From assembly GCA_020354005.1 (NCBI GenBank), contig CP070637.1, forward strand, positions 2,530,005 through 2,576,573: 46,569 nucleotides of DNA, in the 5' to 3' direction. Numbering within the stretch: the first letter of the stretch is position 1; the number at the start of each line of letters is the position of its first letter. Of this stretch, positions 16,061 to 24,502 are shown in pieces. The notes below the pieces were generated by a model that worked only from the letters and a program-made list of their open reading frames with translations, was not told where the DNA came from and did not search any database. The position numbers were made by a program, and so were the translations under genes. The DNA is from Ignavibacterium sp. (GTDB taxonomy: Bacteria > Bacteroidota > Ignavibacteria > Ignavibacteriales > Ignavibacteriaceae).

Positions 16061-16603
16061 TTATGCAGGTATTACTTCAATTGCTTGATTAATATCTCTG
16101 CGCAGCAAACCTTCTATAGCCATTAATGTACCATTGATAGCTGTAGGACAGGTTCCACAAGCGCCCTGGTAACGAATCATAACTTTATATCCATCAAGAC
16201 CCAGTACTTCTAATCCTCCACCATCACCAGCAAGGGCAGGCCGCACCTTCTGATCAAGCAGCACATTTATCTGTTTTAGTAATTCATCTTGCGTTTCATC
16301 GGAAGCTTTTCTTTCAACTTCTTCAGGGATCAGACTTGGATCGAAGGATTTCAAGAAATCTATAAATGGTCTTTGAATTTGTCCCCAGTTAGCATCTTTC
16401 AGCTTTTCTATAGTTACAAATTTATCCATATAAAAAACCGAAGCTACGCCTTCGATTTCAAAAATGCCTTTGGCAAACGGATCATCCTTTGCTGATTCTT
16501 TATCAGGAAACTGTCTTGTTTCTACATTCAAGAGTCTCTGATTTAATATAAACTTAAGTGCTTGTGGATTTGGAGTTAAATCCACATCTTCGACCATTAA
16601 CAT
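16061..16603 (-). CDS. nfuA: NifU/Nfu-type iron-sulfur cluster scaffold protein
   Basis: A 180-residue Fe-S carrier that delivers [4Fe-4S] clusters to apoproteins. The N-terminal half is an Nfu_N domain (DLTPNPQALKFILNQRLL at 8-25, FEIEGVASVFYMDKFVTI). The C-terminal half is the NifU_C domain, with LAGDGGGLEVLGL and the cluster-ligating C149-x2-C152 (GACGTCPTA). The ATG at 16603 has GAGG 5 nt upstream; a second ATG at 16597 is less favoured. It is divergent from ansA across an AT-rich gap of about 118 nt. The many radical SAM and Fe-S proteins nearby give it obvious clients, though no direct link is shown. Confidence 0.9.
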   Translation of the reverse strand: MLMVEDVDLTPNPQALKFILNQRLLNVETRQFPDKESAKDDPFAKGIFEIEGVASVFYMDKFVTIEKLKDANWGQIQRPFIDFLKSFDPSLIPEEVERKASDETQDELLKQINVLLDQKVRPALAGDGGGLEVLGLDGYKVMIRYQGACGTCPTAINGTLMAIEGLLRRDINQAIEVIPA

Positions 16604-16721
16604 TGGTACCTCAAAAATTCGTTAGTTTTATACAAAAATAACTTAAGATTATCAAAGCTTCAAGCCAAATTATGCTATCTAAATTGATCTGCAATTGATT
16701 ATATTTTAAATAAAAACATAA

Positions 16722-17717
16722 ATGCAAATGAATAATATCTTAATCATTTTTACAGGTGGCACTTTTTCGATGATGATCGATCCGGAAACCGGTGGTGCAA
16801 TTCCAAGATTTTCGGGAGAAGAATTAATAAAGAAAATTCCCGAAGCATCTTTACTTGCAAATATTGACACTTTTGATTTTGGTAAATATCCCGGTCCACA
16901 TATGACTCCGAAATTAATGCTGGAACTGTCAAAAACTGTAAAGCAAAAGATTGGATTAAATAAATATGATGGTTTGATAATCACACACGGAACAGATACC
17001 TTAGAAGAGACTGCTTATTTGCTTGACTTAACAATCCAAACATCAATACCAATTGTAGTTACCGGTTCGATGAAAAATAGTTCTGAGCCGGAATGGGATG
17101 GACCAAAAAATCTTGTTGATTCACTCAGGGTTTGTTTAAATAATAATTCAAAAAACATTGGTGTGCTTGTTTGCCTTAATGGTGATATAAATGCTGCGAG
17201 TGAGGTAACAAAAATTTTTTCGGACCGGCCTGGAACTTTTCATAGCCTCGATTTTGGTGCTTTAGGATTTGTGCAGGGTAAGAATGTTGTATACAACAGA
17301 TTACCAAGATGCCTTGAAACCATTGATACTGAACATATATACACCAATGTAGATTTAATAACTGTGTACGCTGGTATGGATGAAAAGTTCTTTAAGTTCT
17401 CTGCTGACAGTAATGTTGATGGAATTGTGGTTGAAGCACTTGGAGTTGGGAATGTACCGCCTGAAACATTTGAGGGAATTAAGTATGCTTCGAAAAAAAA
17501 TATTCCTATTGTTTTAGTTACAAGATGCCCAGCAGGTGAAACAGATTCTGTTTACAGCTATCCGGGCGCAGGAGTTCATATTCATAAATTGGGAGTGATC
17601 TTCACGGATTTTTTAAACGGGCAGAAGGCGAGAATTAAATTGATGCTAGCACTTGGTAAAACAAATAATATTGATGAGTTGAGAAGAATATTTGAACTCC
17701 CCTGTGCGGATGTCTAA
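16722..17717 (+). CDS. ansA: Type I (cytoplasmic) L-asparaginase
   Basis: Hydrolyses L-asparagine to aspartate and ammonia. 331 residues with no signal peptide, so a cytoplasmic type I enzyme. The first catalytic motif is TGGTFSMM (11-18, nucleophile T14) and the second is HGTDTLEETA (89-98). VVTGSMKNSSEPEWDGPKNL follows and the VTRCPAGETDSVYSYPGAG segment closes the site. The 16722 ATG has no clear Shine-Dalgarno; an in-frame ATG two codons later (16728) is equally possible. The stop overlaps the convergent murI stop by 4 nt. Confidence 0.93.
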   Translation: MQMNNILIIFTGGTFSMMIDPETGGAIPRFSGEELIKKIPEASLLANIDTFDFGKYPGPHMTPKLMLELSKTVKQKIGLNKYDGLIITHGTDTLEETAYLLDLTIQTSIPIVVTGSMKNSSEPEWDGPKNLVDSLRVCLNNNSKNIGVLVCLNGDINAASEVTKIFSDRPGTFHSLDFGALGFVQGKNVVYNRLPRCLETIDTEHIYTNVDLITVYAGMDEKFFKFSADSNVDGIVVEALGVGNVPPETFEGIKYASKKNIPIVLVTRCPAGETDSVYSYPGAGVHIHKLGVIFTDFLNGQKARIKLMLALGKTNNIDELRRIFELPCADV

Positions 17718-18529
17718 ACCGTTAGGGTTTCCAAATTCACTTTTTTGATGTCGGGGATTGGTTTTCCTAAAAATAATTCGGCAATCTTTTTAAAGGTTGT
17801 TGGAATATCACTTACGTAAAACTCACTTACACCATTTTTATCCGATTCATTTTCTAAGTCTGTATTTTTTATTTCTTCTTTCACAACACGCGCCGCTGCT
17901 ATACCGGAGTCTATTAGTGTTACATTTTCACCCATAAATTCCTGAATCACACTGAACAAAATTGGATAATGTGTGCATCCCAAAACAAGTGTATCAATTT
18001 CCAACTCTTTTAACTCTTGTAAATACTCCTCCACAATTTCATATGTTGCCTTATGATCTGTCCAACCTTCTTCAGCAAGCGGAACAAAGAGTGGGCAGGC
18101 TTTTTCATAAACTTCTACTGTTGGATCAATTGAATTAATTTCTCTAGAATAAGCTTTATTACTTATTGTAGCCCTTGTTCCAATAACACCAATTCGCTTG
18201 TTGGTTGATTTTTCAATCGCCATTACGGATCCGGATTCAATCATTCCGATAATAGGGATATCATAATGCTTTTTTAATTCCGGTATTGCCACCGATGAAG
18301 CTGTGTTGCAGGCAACAACAATCGCCTTTACATCTTTGCTCATTAAAAAATTTGTATCCTGAATTGAATATTCTATAACGGTTGAGTTAGATTTCGAACC
18401 GTATGGTACTCTTGCTGTATCACCGAAGTAAATGATATTCTCATTGGGTAAGGTTTGTGATAATCTTTTCGCAACGGTTAAACCCCCAATTCCCGAATCA
18501 AAAATTCCAATAGGTTTTTTGTCATTCAT
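17714..18529 (-). CDS. murI: Glutamate racemase
   Basis: Interconverts L- and D-glutamate to supply D-Glu for peptidoglycan. 271 residues. Both catalytic cysteines are present: C74 in VVACNTASSVAIPEL and C185 in LVLGCTHYPIL. The N-terminal GIFDSGIGGLTVAKRL is the family signature, and YFGDTARVPYGSKS follows. It is the last gene of the minus-strand run queC-queF-glnD-murI, 12 nt after glnD, and converges on ansA with a 4-nt overlap of the coding ends. Confidence 0.97.
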   Translation of the reverse strand: MNDKKPIGIFDSGIGGLTVAKRLSQTLPNENIIYFGDTARVPYGSKSNSTVIEYSIQDTNFLMSKDVKAIVVACNTASSVAIPELKKHYDIPIIGMIESGSVMAIEKSTNKRIGVIGTRATISNKAYSREINSIDPTVEVYEKACPLFVPLAEEGWTDHKATYEIVEEYLQELKELEIDTLVLGCTHYPILFSVIQEFMGENVTLIDSGIAAARVVKEEIKNTDLENESDKNGVSEFYVSDIPTTFKKIAELFLGKPIPDIKKVNLETLTV

Positions 18530-18541
18530 ATTTTAATCTGT

Positions 18542-21139
18542 TTATAAAATTTGGGTTATTGCTTCTGTTAATTCTGAAATAATAAACTCTTCATCGTTTG
18601 GAGAGATCTTCTTATCGTTTCTATCCAGCACATAGAATGAATCGACTATGTCATCACCCCTCGTAGAAATTTTGGCAAAATAAATATTTAAACCAACCTC
18701 GTTCATCTTGCTTGTAACCTGAAATAAGAATCCAAGTCTGTCCGGTGAGTAAACATCAATAATTGTGTACTTCTCATGTTTTTCAAAAATTATTTTTACA
18801 CTGCCCGTGCGTTTAAATAATTTACTTTCGATTCTCCACCATTTAGATTTCATCGAAGCGAATTCTTTGCTTAGCTGAAGAAGACCAACAACAACTCTTT
18901 TGAGATCGATTTCAATCTTTTGATATTTGCTTTCGGGCACCTTTTGGTGTGTGCGGAACTCAGTTACATTAAAGGTGTCAATTACAATACCGTCTTTGCG
19001 TGTGAAGATTTTTGCATCGTGTATGTTCACATCATTTATAGCAAGCACACCACAAATCTTCGAGAGAAGCGAAGGAAAGTCTTTGGTAATAATTGTAATG
19101 TTTGTAAAACCATTAAGATCTTTAAATATTACAGAAAGACTTGTTCCCTTTTTTATTTCTTCAATATGATTGGCAATTTCTTTAACGGAAAATTGACTAA
19201 CATACCCAAGGTCATTAATTGACTCGATGTGTTCTTTTGCGTGATGTTCAGTAATAGACTCAGAATGTTGTGAGATATCCTCCGGAACTACCGATGTGCT
19301 CGAAATTAACAGCTCTTCACCGGAAATTTGTGTTTCCAGCATAGCATAACTCTTTTTATACAACTCTTCAAGCAGATCATTTTTCCAGTTAGTCCATATA
19401 GCAGGATTAACAGCGGATAGATCGGCGTAGGTTAGCAAGTAAAGGAGGTTTAACTCTTCAATATTATTAAAAATGGATGTGAAATTATTCAATGTTTCGG
19501 GATCGTTTAGATTTCTCCTGAACGCAATCTGTTCCATTAATAGATGGTTCTTCACGAGGAATGAAACTGTCTCAATTTCTTCTTCGCTGTAACCCATTCT
19601 ATGCATAATTGATGAAGCCATCTCAGCACCAATTATTTCATGCCCGGCAATGTCGATTGGTTTAGCTATGTCATGGAATAATAAAGCGAGAAATAAAATT
19701 TCTCTGGTAGGCAATCTATTGTATATTATTCCCAGTTTAGATGCGCTATTGTTTAATTCTTCAAGGTTTTTAATCGTCATCAGCGTATGTTCATCGGTTG
19801 TGTAACAGTGATAAACTCCGTGCTGTAAAAATCCATTCAACTCATTGAACTCGGGCATGTAAGCACCAAGTATCCCTAACTCATTCATTACAGAAAGTGT
19901 CTGGCCAACATTTTTCGGCAGCTTCAAAATCTCTCTAAAGAAAACCGAAGAAGAAATTTCACTCACATCCCTGTGATTAAAACTTGCAACTTTTTCAATA
20001 ATATATATTCTTAAACTCTCTTCGAATCTTGCTGAGTAGAGCCCCCTGTAATAAAAAACTCTAAGGATATCAGAAAATGACAGCTCGTTTTTATTGCGGT
20101 GAGAAATAATTTTACCGGTAAGCTTAAAGTCATCATCTATGTTTATGGCTAATGATGAAGGTAATGGTTTCTGTAATTCATCAGTATATTTCTTTATCAT
20201 CGATTTAGAAAACCTGTTCAGCGCATTGGATGCCTGAAAGTACTTTCGCATAAATTTTGTTAAATCATCTTTTTCATATCCGAATGTTTTAGCAATTTCT
20301 ATTTGTGATTTAAATTCAAACCAATCTGTTTTATGATTAGCATTTATATGTAAGAGATTTCTTATTACAAGTAGAAGATTATATGATTCGAGCAGCCTTC
20401 TGCATTCTTCTTTAGAAGTAATTTTATCCTTTAGGATTGTGTTAATAAATTCTTCTGCTTGTGTCGTTTCGTTTTGTTTATTGAGTAACCTACTATTCTT
20501 AAAAATGTACATCCATTCAACCGCCTGAAAATCTCGCAAGCCGCCAGCAGAGAGCTTTACATTCGGCTCGAGCACCTTTGGTGAATCACCGTACTTTTCA
20601 TACCTGAGATCAATGTCTTCGAATAATGCGTTAAGCAGTTTTACTTTGACTTCATCAGTAAGCGAGGCAAGTAACTGGTGATTCCATTTTTTATAGACTT
20701 GATTTGAACCAAGCAAATAGCGTGTTTCAAAAAACTGTGTAAAAGTATGTAGATCAGTTTGCAAATATTTTTCGATGTCGGAAAAATCCCGGATTGTGTG
20801 AGATACTTCAATGCCACTGTCCCAGAAGGTTTTAATAAGATTAGCTATATCAGCTTCATTCTCTTCAACCGCAGTTGCGATGAATATAATATCAATATCT
20901 GAGAAAGGTGATAATTCTCTTCTGCTAAAACTACCCGATGAGGTAAGTACAAATTTATATCTCTTTGATCCTGCAATTTTGCGTATGAACTCCTCCACAA
21001 GCAGACTGTATGCAACATTGAAATTAAAAGAATCAACCTGTTTCAACTGCTCATCGAACAGTTGCTTCTTTCGTTGATGAAAATCTTCCGTTACAATGTT
21101 TATTGCGTTCATTTTTTTAGGCAGCTGTACGTCGGTCAT
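18542..21139 (-). CDS. glnD: [Protein-PII] uridylyltransferase/uridylyl-removing enzyme-like protein (GlnD)
   Basis: Bifunctional nitrogen-sensing enzyme that uridylylates and deuridylylates PII proteins. 865 residues, matching GlnD. The nucleotidyltransferase motif is GSFSRREL-x4-DID (69-83), followed by GIEVSHTIRDF. KLSAGGLRDFQAVEW (about 195-209) is the typical GlnD middle domain. The HD domain is at H489/D490 (LLFHDIAKPIDIAGHEI). Two C-terminal ACT domains are visible (about 665-720, and YTIIDVYSPDRLGFLFQVTSKM about 790-845). In classical GlnD the first motif is GGYGRGEL; here it is GSFSRREL, a modest divergence. No glnB/glnK lies in the window. Its ATG abuts the queF stop (TAAATG). Confidence 0.9.
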   Translation of the reverse strand: MTDVQLPKKMNAINIVTEDFHQRKKQLFDEQLKQVDSFNFNVAYSLLVEEFIRKIAGSKRYKFVLTSSGSFSRRELSPFSDIDIIFIATAVEENEADIANLIKTFWDSGIEVSHTIRDFSDIEKYLQTDLHTFTQFFETRYLLGSNQVYKKWNHQLLASLTDEVKVKLLNALFEDIDLRYEKYGDSPKVLEPNVKLSAGGLRDFQAVEWMYIFKNSRLLNKQNETTQAEEFINTILKDKITSKEECRRLLESYNLLLVIRNLLHINANHKTDWFEFKSQIEIAKTFGYEKDDLTKFMRKYFQASNALNRFSKSMIKKYTDELQKPLPSSLAINIDDDFKLTGKIISHRNKNELSFSDILRVFYYRGLYSARFEESLRIYIIEKVASFNHRDVSEISSSVFFREILKLPKNVGQTLSVMNELGILGAYMPEFNELNGFLQHGVYHCYTTDEHTLMTIKNLEELNNSASKLGIIYNRLPTREILFLALLFHDIAKPIDIAGHEIIGAEMASSIMHRMGYSEEEIETVSFLVKNHLLMEQIAFRRNLNDPETLNNFTSIFNNIEELNLLYLLTYADLSAVNPAIWTNWKNDLLEELYKKSYAMLETQISGEELLISSTSVVPEDISQHSESITEHHAKEHIESINDLGYVSQFSVKEIANHIEEIKKGTSLSVIFKDLNGFTNITIITKDFPSLLSKICGVLAINDVNIHDAKIFTRKDGIVIDTFNVTEFRTHQKVPESKYQKIEIDLKRVVVGLLQLSKEFASMKSKWWRIESKLFKRTGSVKIIFEKHEKYTIIDVYSPDRLGFLFQVTSKMNEVGLNIYFAKISTRGDDIVDSFYVLDRNDKKISPNDEEFIISELTEAITQIL

Positions 21140-21520
21140 TTAATTTAAAGATTTCATTTTCCACGAATCTTCACTTTCATACTCAGCTTCTATCACTGAA
21201 GAAATACCACCGCGAACATTAAACTCTGCTGTTACCAGCATGTACCGGGGTTTGCACACTTTTACAAGATCATCAAGAATTTTGTTTGTAACACTCTCAA
21301 AATAAATACCATCATCCCGGAAAGAGTTTAAGTAAAGCTTTAGTGATTTTAGTTCAATACAAAGCTTGTCAGGAATATATTCAACCACAATCGTTGCAAA
21401 ATCGGGCTGGCCGGTTTTTGGGCAGAGTGATGTAAACTCCGGTGCAGTGTGAATGATGTTATAATCTCTGTCCGGGTACTGGTTATCAAACACTTCTAAA
21501 ATTTTTATCTTTTCATTCAT
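21140..21520 (-). CDS. queF: NADPH-dependent 7-cyano-7-deazaguanine reductase (short type)
   Basis: Reduces preQ0 to preQ1 in queuosine biosynthesis. 126 residues, the single-domain YkvM-like form. The nucleophile C33 lies in [14 protein letters not shown] and the proton donor is D40. [26 protein letters not shown] is the QueF signature. It follows queC by 2 nt and abuts glnD, so all are co-transcribed. Confidence 0.95.
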   Translation of the reverse strand: MNEKIKILEVFDNQYPDRDYNIIHTAPEFTSLCPKTGQPDFATIVVEYIPDKLCIELKSLKLYLNSFRDDGIYFESVTNKILDDLVKVCKPRYMLVTAEFNVRGGISSVIEAEYESEDSWKMKSLN

Positions 21521-21522
21521 AT

Positions 21523-22227
21523 TTACCTCTCTATCAAATAATCTGGTTTTGCTTTATAACTGATCGGATCCTCAATCCCCGCCAATTGGAATCCTCTTAA
21601 TCTTAACGCACAACTATCGCATACACCACAAGCTTCATCTTCATTCTGGTAACAAGACCAGGTAAGATGAAGCGGGGCTTTTAACTCCAAACCTCTTTTA
21701 ACAATCTCTTCTTTAGATAGATAAATTACAGGAGTAATTATTTTTATTGATGTTTCCGGTTTTGTTCCTTGTTCAATTGCATCTTCAAACGCTTTGAAGA
21801 AAGAGGGACGACAATCGGGATAACCGGATGAATCTTCAAATACAGCGCCAGAAAATATTGCTTTTGCACCCAGCACCTCCGCCCAGCTTACACATGCTGA
21901 AAGTATATTTGCATTACGAAACGGTATGTAAGATGTTGGAATCTCTTTACTATTTAAATCTGCTTTCGAAACTTCAATTTCTTTATCGGTTAAAGATGAT
22001 CCACCTATTTCTGCTAGATGTGTAAGGTCAATAATCAATCTTTCCTTTGCGTTGTAAAAATCAGCAATATCGTTAAACGCTTTAAGCTCTCTTTTCTCAG
22101 TACGCTGGCCGTAATTAATATGGGCAAAAGCAAGCTCGTTTTTCTGTGCTGCAATTGCTGCAGTTACGCAGCTATCTAATCCACCGCTTACAGCAACTAC
22201 AACAATATTTTTGTCGGTATTGTTCAT
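21523..22227 (-). CDS. queC: 7-cyano-7-deazaguanine synthase
   Basis: Converts 7-carboxy-7-deazaguanine to preQ0 using ATP and ammonia. 234 residues. The PP-loop SGGLDS is at 14-19. [10 protein letters not shown] and [20 protein letters not shown] are typical of QueC. The zinc site is the C-terminal cysteine cluster in [21 protein letters not shown]. First gene of the queC-queF-glnD-murI run, with the queuosine genes queD and queE absent from the window and queA found separately at 37950. Confidence 0.96.
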   Translation of the reverse strand: MNNTDKNIVVVAVSGGLDSCVTAAIAAQKNELAFAHINYGQRTEKRELKAFNDIADFYNAKERLIIDLTHLAEIGGSSLTDKEIEVSKADLNSKEIPTSYIPFRNANILSACVSWAEVLGAKAIFSGAVFEDSSGYPDCRPSFFKAFEDAIEQGTKPETSIKIITPVIYLSKEEIVKRGLELKAPLHLTWSCYQNEDEACGVCDSCALRLRGFQLAGIEDPISYKAKPDYLIER

Positions 22228-22309
22228 CCAATCAATAAAATAAATTTGGGTGTTAAAATAGCCATTTTGAGTGAAAGAGGGGAGTAGTGAGATGCCTACT
22301 GAGCAATCT

Positions 22310-23464
22310 CTATTTTCGAATTGTTAAAATTATTAATCCAATAATCAGGCTTATCACTGCCGAAGTTAAAAAAGGTATGATGGCGCCAAATTCATCCCAA
22401 AAAAATCCTGCAGTAAAAGTACCTAGCATTATTGCAAAACTGGAAAGCATTGTTAACAAACCAATTGCACTTCCACGCGCCTCATCCGGAACTAAATCTG
22501 ACACCCATGCTTTTGATACACCTTCAGTTGCAGCAGAGTAAATACCATACAGTGCAAATAATATCCATATAAAAAGAGTTTCAGTTATAAATGCAAATCC
22601 AAAGTAAACGAGCGAGAAAATTAATAAACCACCGCCGTAAACTATATTCTTTCCAAGACGATCGGAAGATTTACCCAGTGGATAGGAAAATATAGCGTAG
22701 ATTAAATTGTAAAAAACATAACCAAGGATTGCTAAAATATATGAGTCGGAAACGAAATTTGATTTAAGTATTAAGAATACATCACTGCTATTTGCAAATG
22801 AGAAAACAGTTATAAGTATTAATAATTTTTTATACTGTTTTGGTGCAGACTGCCAAAAATTTAGATAACTACCTCTTGCTCTTTTTGTTGGTGAAATTTT
22901 TTTGTCTTTAACAAAAAATGTAAAGCACACTGCTAACAATGATGGAACAAAAGCAGCTAAAAATATTAATTGAAAATTATTGGGAAATAAATAGAGGAGA
23001 AGTATTGCTGCCAAGGGACCCAATACTGCACCAAGTGTGTCCATTCCACGATGAAAGCCAAATATAGCACCACTATTGTCTTCAGAGTAGCTGCCCAACA
23101 GTGCATCACGCGGAGCAGTTCTAATTCCTTTACCGACTCTATCTCCTGAGCGGGAAATTACTACAGCAGGGATAGTTGGAAAAAGACCGGGTAGAGGTTT
23201 TGCTATTGCTGATATTCCATATCCGATTACAACAAATATTGAACGTTTACCAATTTTGTCCGATACGCGTCCGGCATATCCTTTTAAAAGCCCGGAGATA
23301 ACTTCAGCGATACCTTCAATTATTCCCACCACAGCCATAGATGAACCTAGTACGGCAGTGAGAAAAATTGGAGTGATCGGATAGAGCATTTCACTCGCCA
23401 GGTCTGTAAACAGACTAACCAATCCAAGGATAACAACCTGACGGGGAATTTTTTTAATGTTCAT
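22310..23464 (-). CDS. Major facilitator superfamily transporter
   Basis: A 384-residue polytopic membrane protein with about 12 hydrophobic segments, typical of an MFS drug/metabolite permease. The MFS loop motif is recognisable as GYAGRVSDKIGKRSIFVVIGYGISA, and a second-half copy as YPLGKSSDRLGKNIVYGGGLL. GDRVGKGIRTAPRDALLGSYS and ATEGVSKAWVSDLVPDEARGSAIGL are characteristic of a common bacterial MFS subfamily of unknown substrate. It lies 82 nt upstream of queC on the same strand; a functional connection is not evident. Confidence 0.88.
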   Translation of the reverse strand: MNIKKIPRQVVILGLVSLFTDLASEMLYPITPIFLTAVLGSSMAVVGIIEGIAEVISGLLKGYAGRVSDKIGKRSIFVVIGYGISAIAKPLPGLFPTIPAVVISRSGDRVGKGIRTAPRDALLGSYSEDNSGAIFGFHRGMDTLGAVLGPLAAILLLYLFPNNFQLIFLAAFVPSLLAVCFTFFVKDKKISPTKRARGSYLNFWQSAPKQYKKLLILITVFSFANSSDVFLILKSNFVSDSYILAILGYVFYNLIYAIFSYPLGKSSDRLGKNIVYGGGLLIFSLVYFGFAFITETLFIWILFALYGIYSAATEGVSKAWVSDLVPDEARGSAIGLLTMLSSFAIMLGTFTAGFFWDEFGAIIPFLTSAVISLIIGLIILTIRK

Positions 23465-23613
23465 CTTGCTGAAGTACGAAAATGATTAGTTGTAAGATAA
23501 ATCTATTGGCAAACATATCCTTCATACGACCAAAAGAATTATTGATGGAGATATAAGTGTTTGTTAATTTGGTAATGGAATTTCGAAAATTCAATTTTAA
23601 TCTTGAGGTAAAA

Positions 23614-24366
23614 ATGAGAAAAAAAGTAATTGCTGGTAATTGGAAAATGAACAATGATATTAACGAATCCCAGAATCTTGTTTCAGGAATAATCAATGGA
23701 TTGGGTAATGATGATAAATGTGATGTAATTGTTTGTCCGCCTTTTACATCTTTGAATGACGTTAATTCATTAATAAAAGAAACCCAGGTAAAACTTGGCG
23801 CGCAAAATATGTATTTTGAAGAGAGTGGTGCTTACACGGGAGAAATTTCGGCAAATATGTTAAAAGCAGTCGGATGTGAATATGTTATTTTAGGTCACTC
23901 TGAAAGAAGAACAATTTTTAATGAAATCGATGAGACGATAAACAAAAAAATAATAAAAGCCACCGAAAGTGTATTGAAAGTGATATTCTGCATTGGTGAG
24001 ACATTATCCCAAAGAGAAAAAGGTACAACTAATGATGTTGTTCGTCTTCAGCTCATTAAAGGTTTGCAGGATGTTTCCGAAGTGGATTTAAAAAACATAA
24101 TAATTGCGTACGAGCCGGTCTGGGCAATCGGAACAGGGAAAACTGCTACGCCTGAGCAAGCACAGGACGTTCACTCATTTATTAGAAATCTTATTAAAGA
24201 AAATTACTCAAGTGAAGCTGCTGAAGGAATAATAATTCAATATGGTGGTAGTGTAAATCCGGATAACGCTGCTGAACTTTTATCTCAAAAAGATATTGAT
24301 GGTGCATTGGTAGGTGGGGCTTGCTTAAAAGCTGATTCATTTCTAAGTATAATAGCTTCTGTATAA
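23614..24366 (+). CDS. tpiA: Triosephosphate isomerase
   Basis: Interconverts dihydroxyacetone phosphate and glyceraldehyde-3-phosphate. 250 residues, the normal length. MRKKVIAGNWKMN gives the substrate N and K. Catalytic residues: histidine in VILGHSERR and glutamate in IAYEPVWAIGTGKTATPEQA. The phosphate-binding loop IQYGGSVNPDNAAELL is present. The frame is open back to an in-frame codon at 23557, but the ATG at 23614 with GAGG 5 nt upstream gives the correct start. It begins the long plus-strand block. Confidence 0.97.
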   Translation: MRKKVIAGNWKMNNDINESQNLVSGIINGLGNDDKCDVIVCPPFTSLNDVNSLIKETQVKLGAQNMYFEESGAYTGEISANMLKAVGCEYVILGHSERRTIFNEIDETINKKIIKATESVLKVIFCIGETLSQREKGTTNDVVRLQLIKGLQDVSEVDLKNIIIAYEPVWAIGTGKTATPEQAQDVHSFIRNLIKENYSSEAAEGIIIQYGGSVNPDNAAELLSQKDIDGALVGGACLKADSFLSIIASV

Positions 24367-24502
24367 ATTGATTTTTAATTAGGAAATGGGGAAAGGCTAA
24401 TCTTCGAAAAAAGCCATAGTTTGCTCAAATTACGTTGATTTCGCATCATTTCGTTAGTATATTTACAGGTTTTTTAGATAATACTAAGGTCACACTTCCC
24501 GG

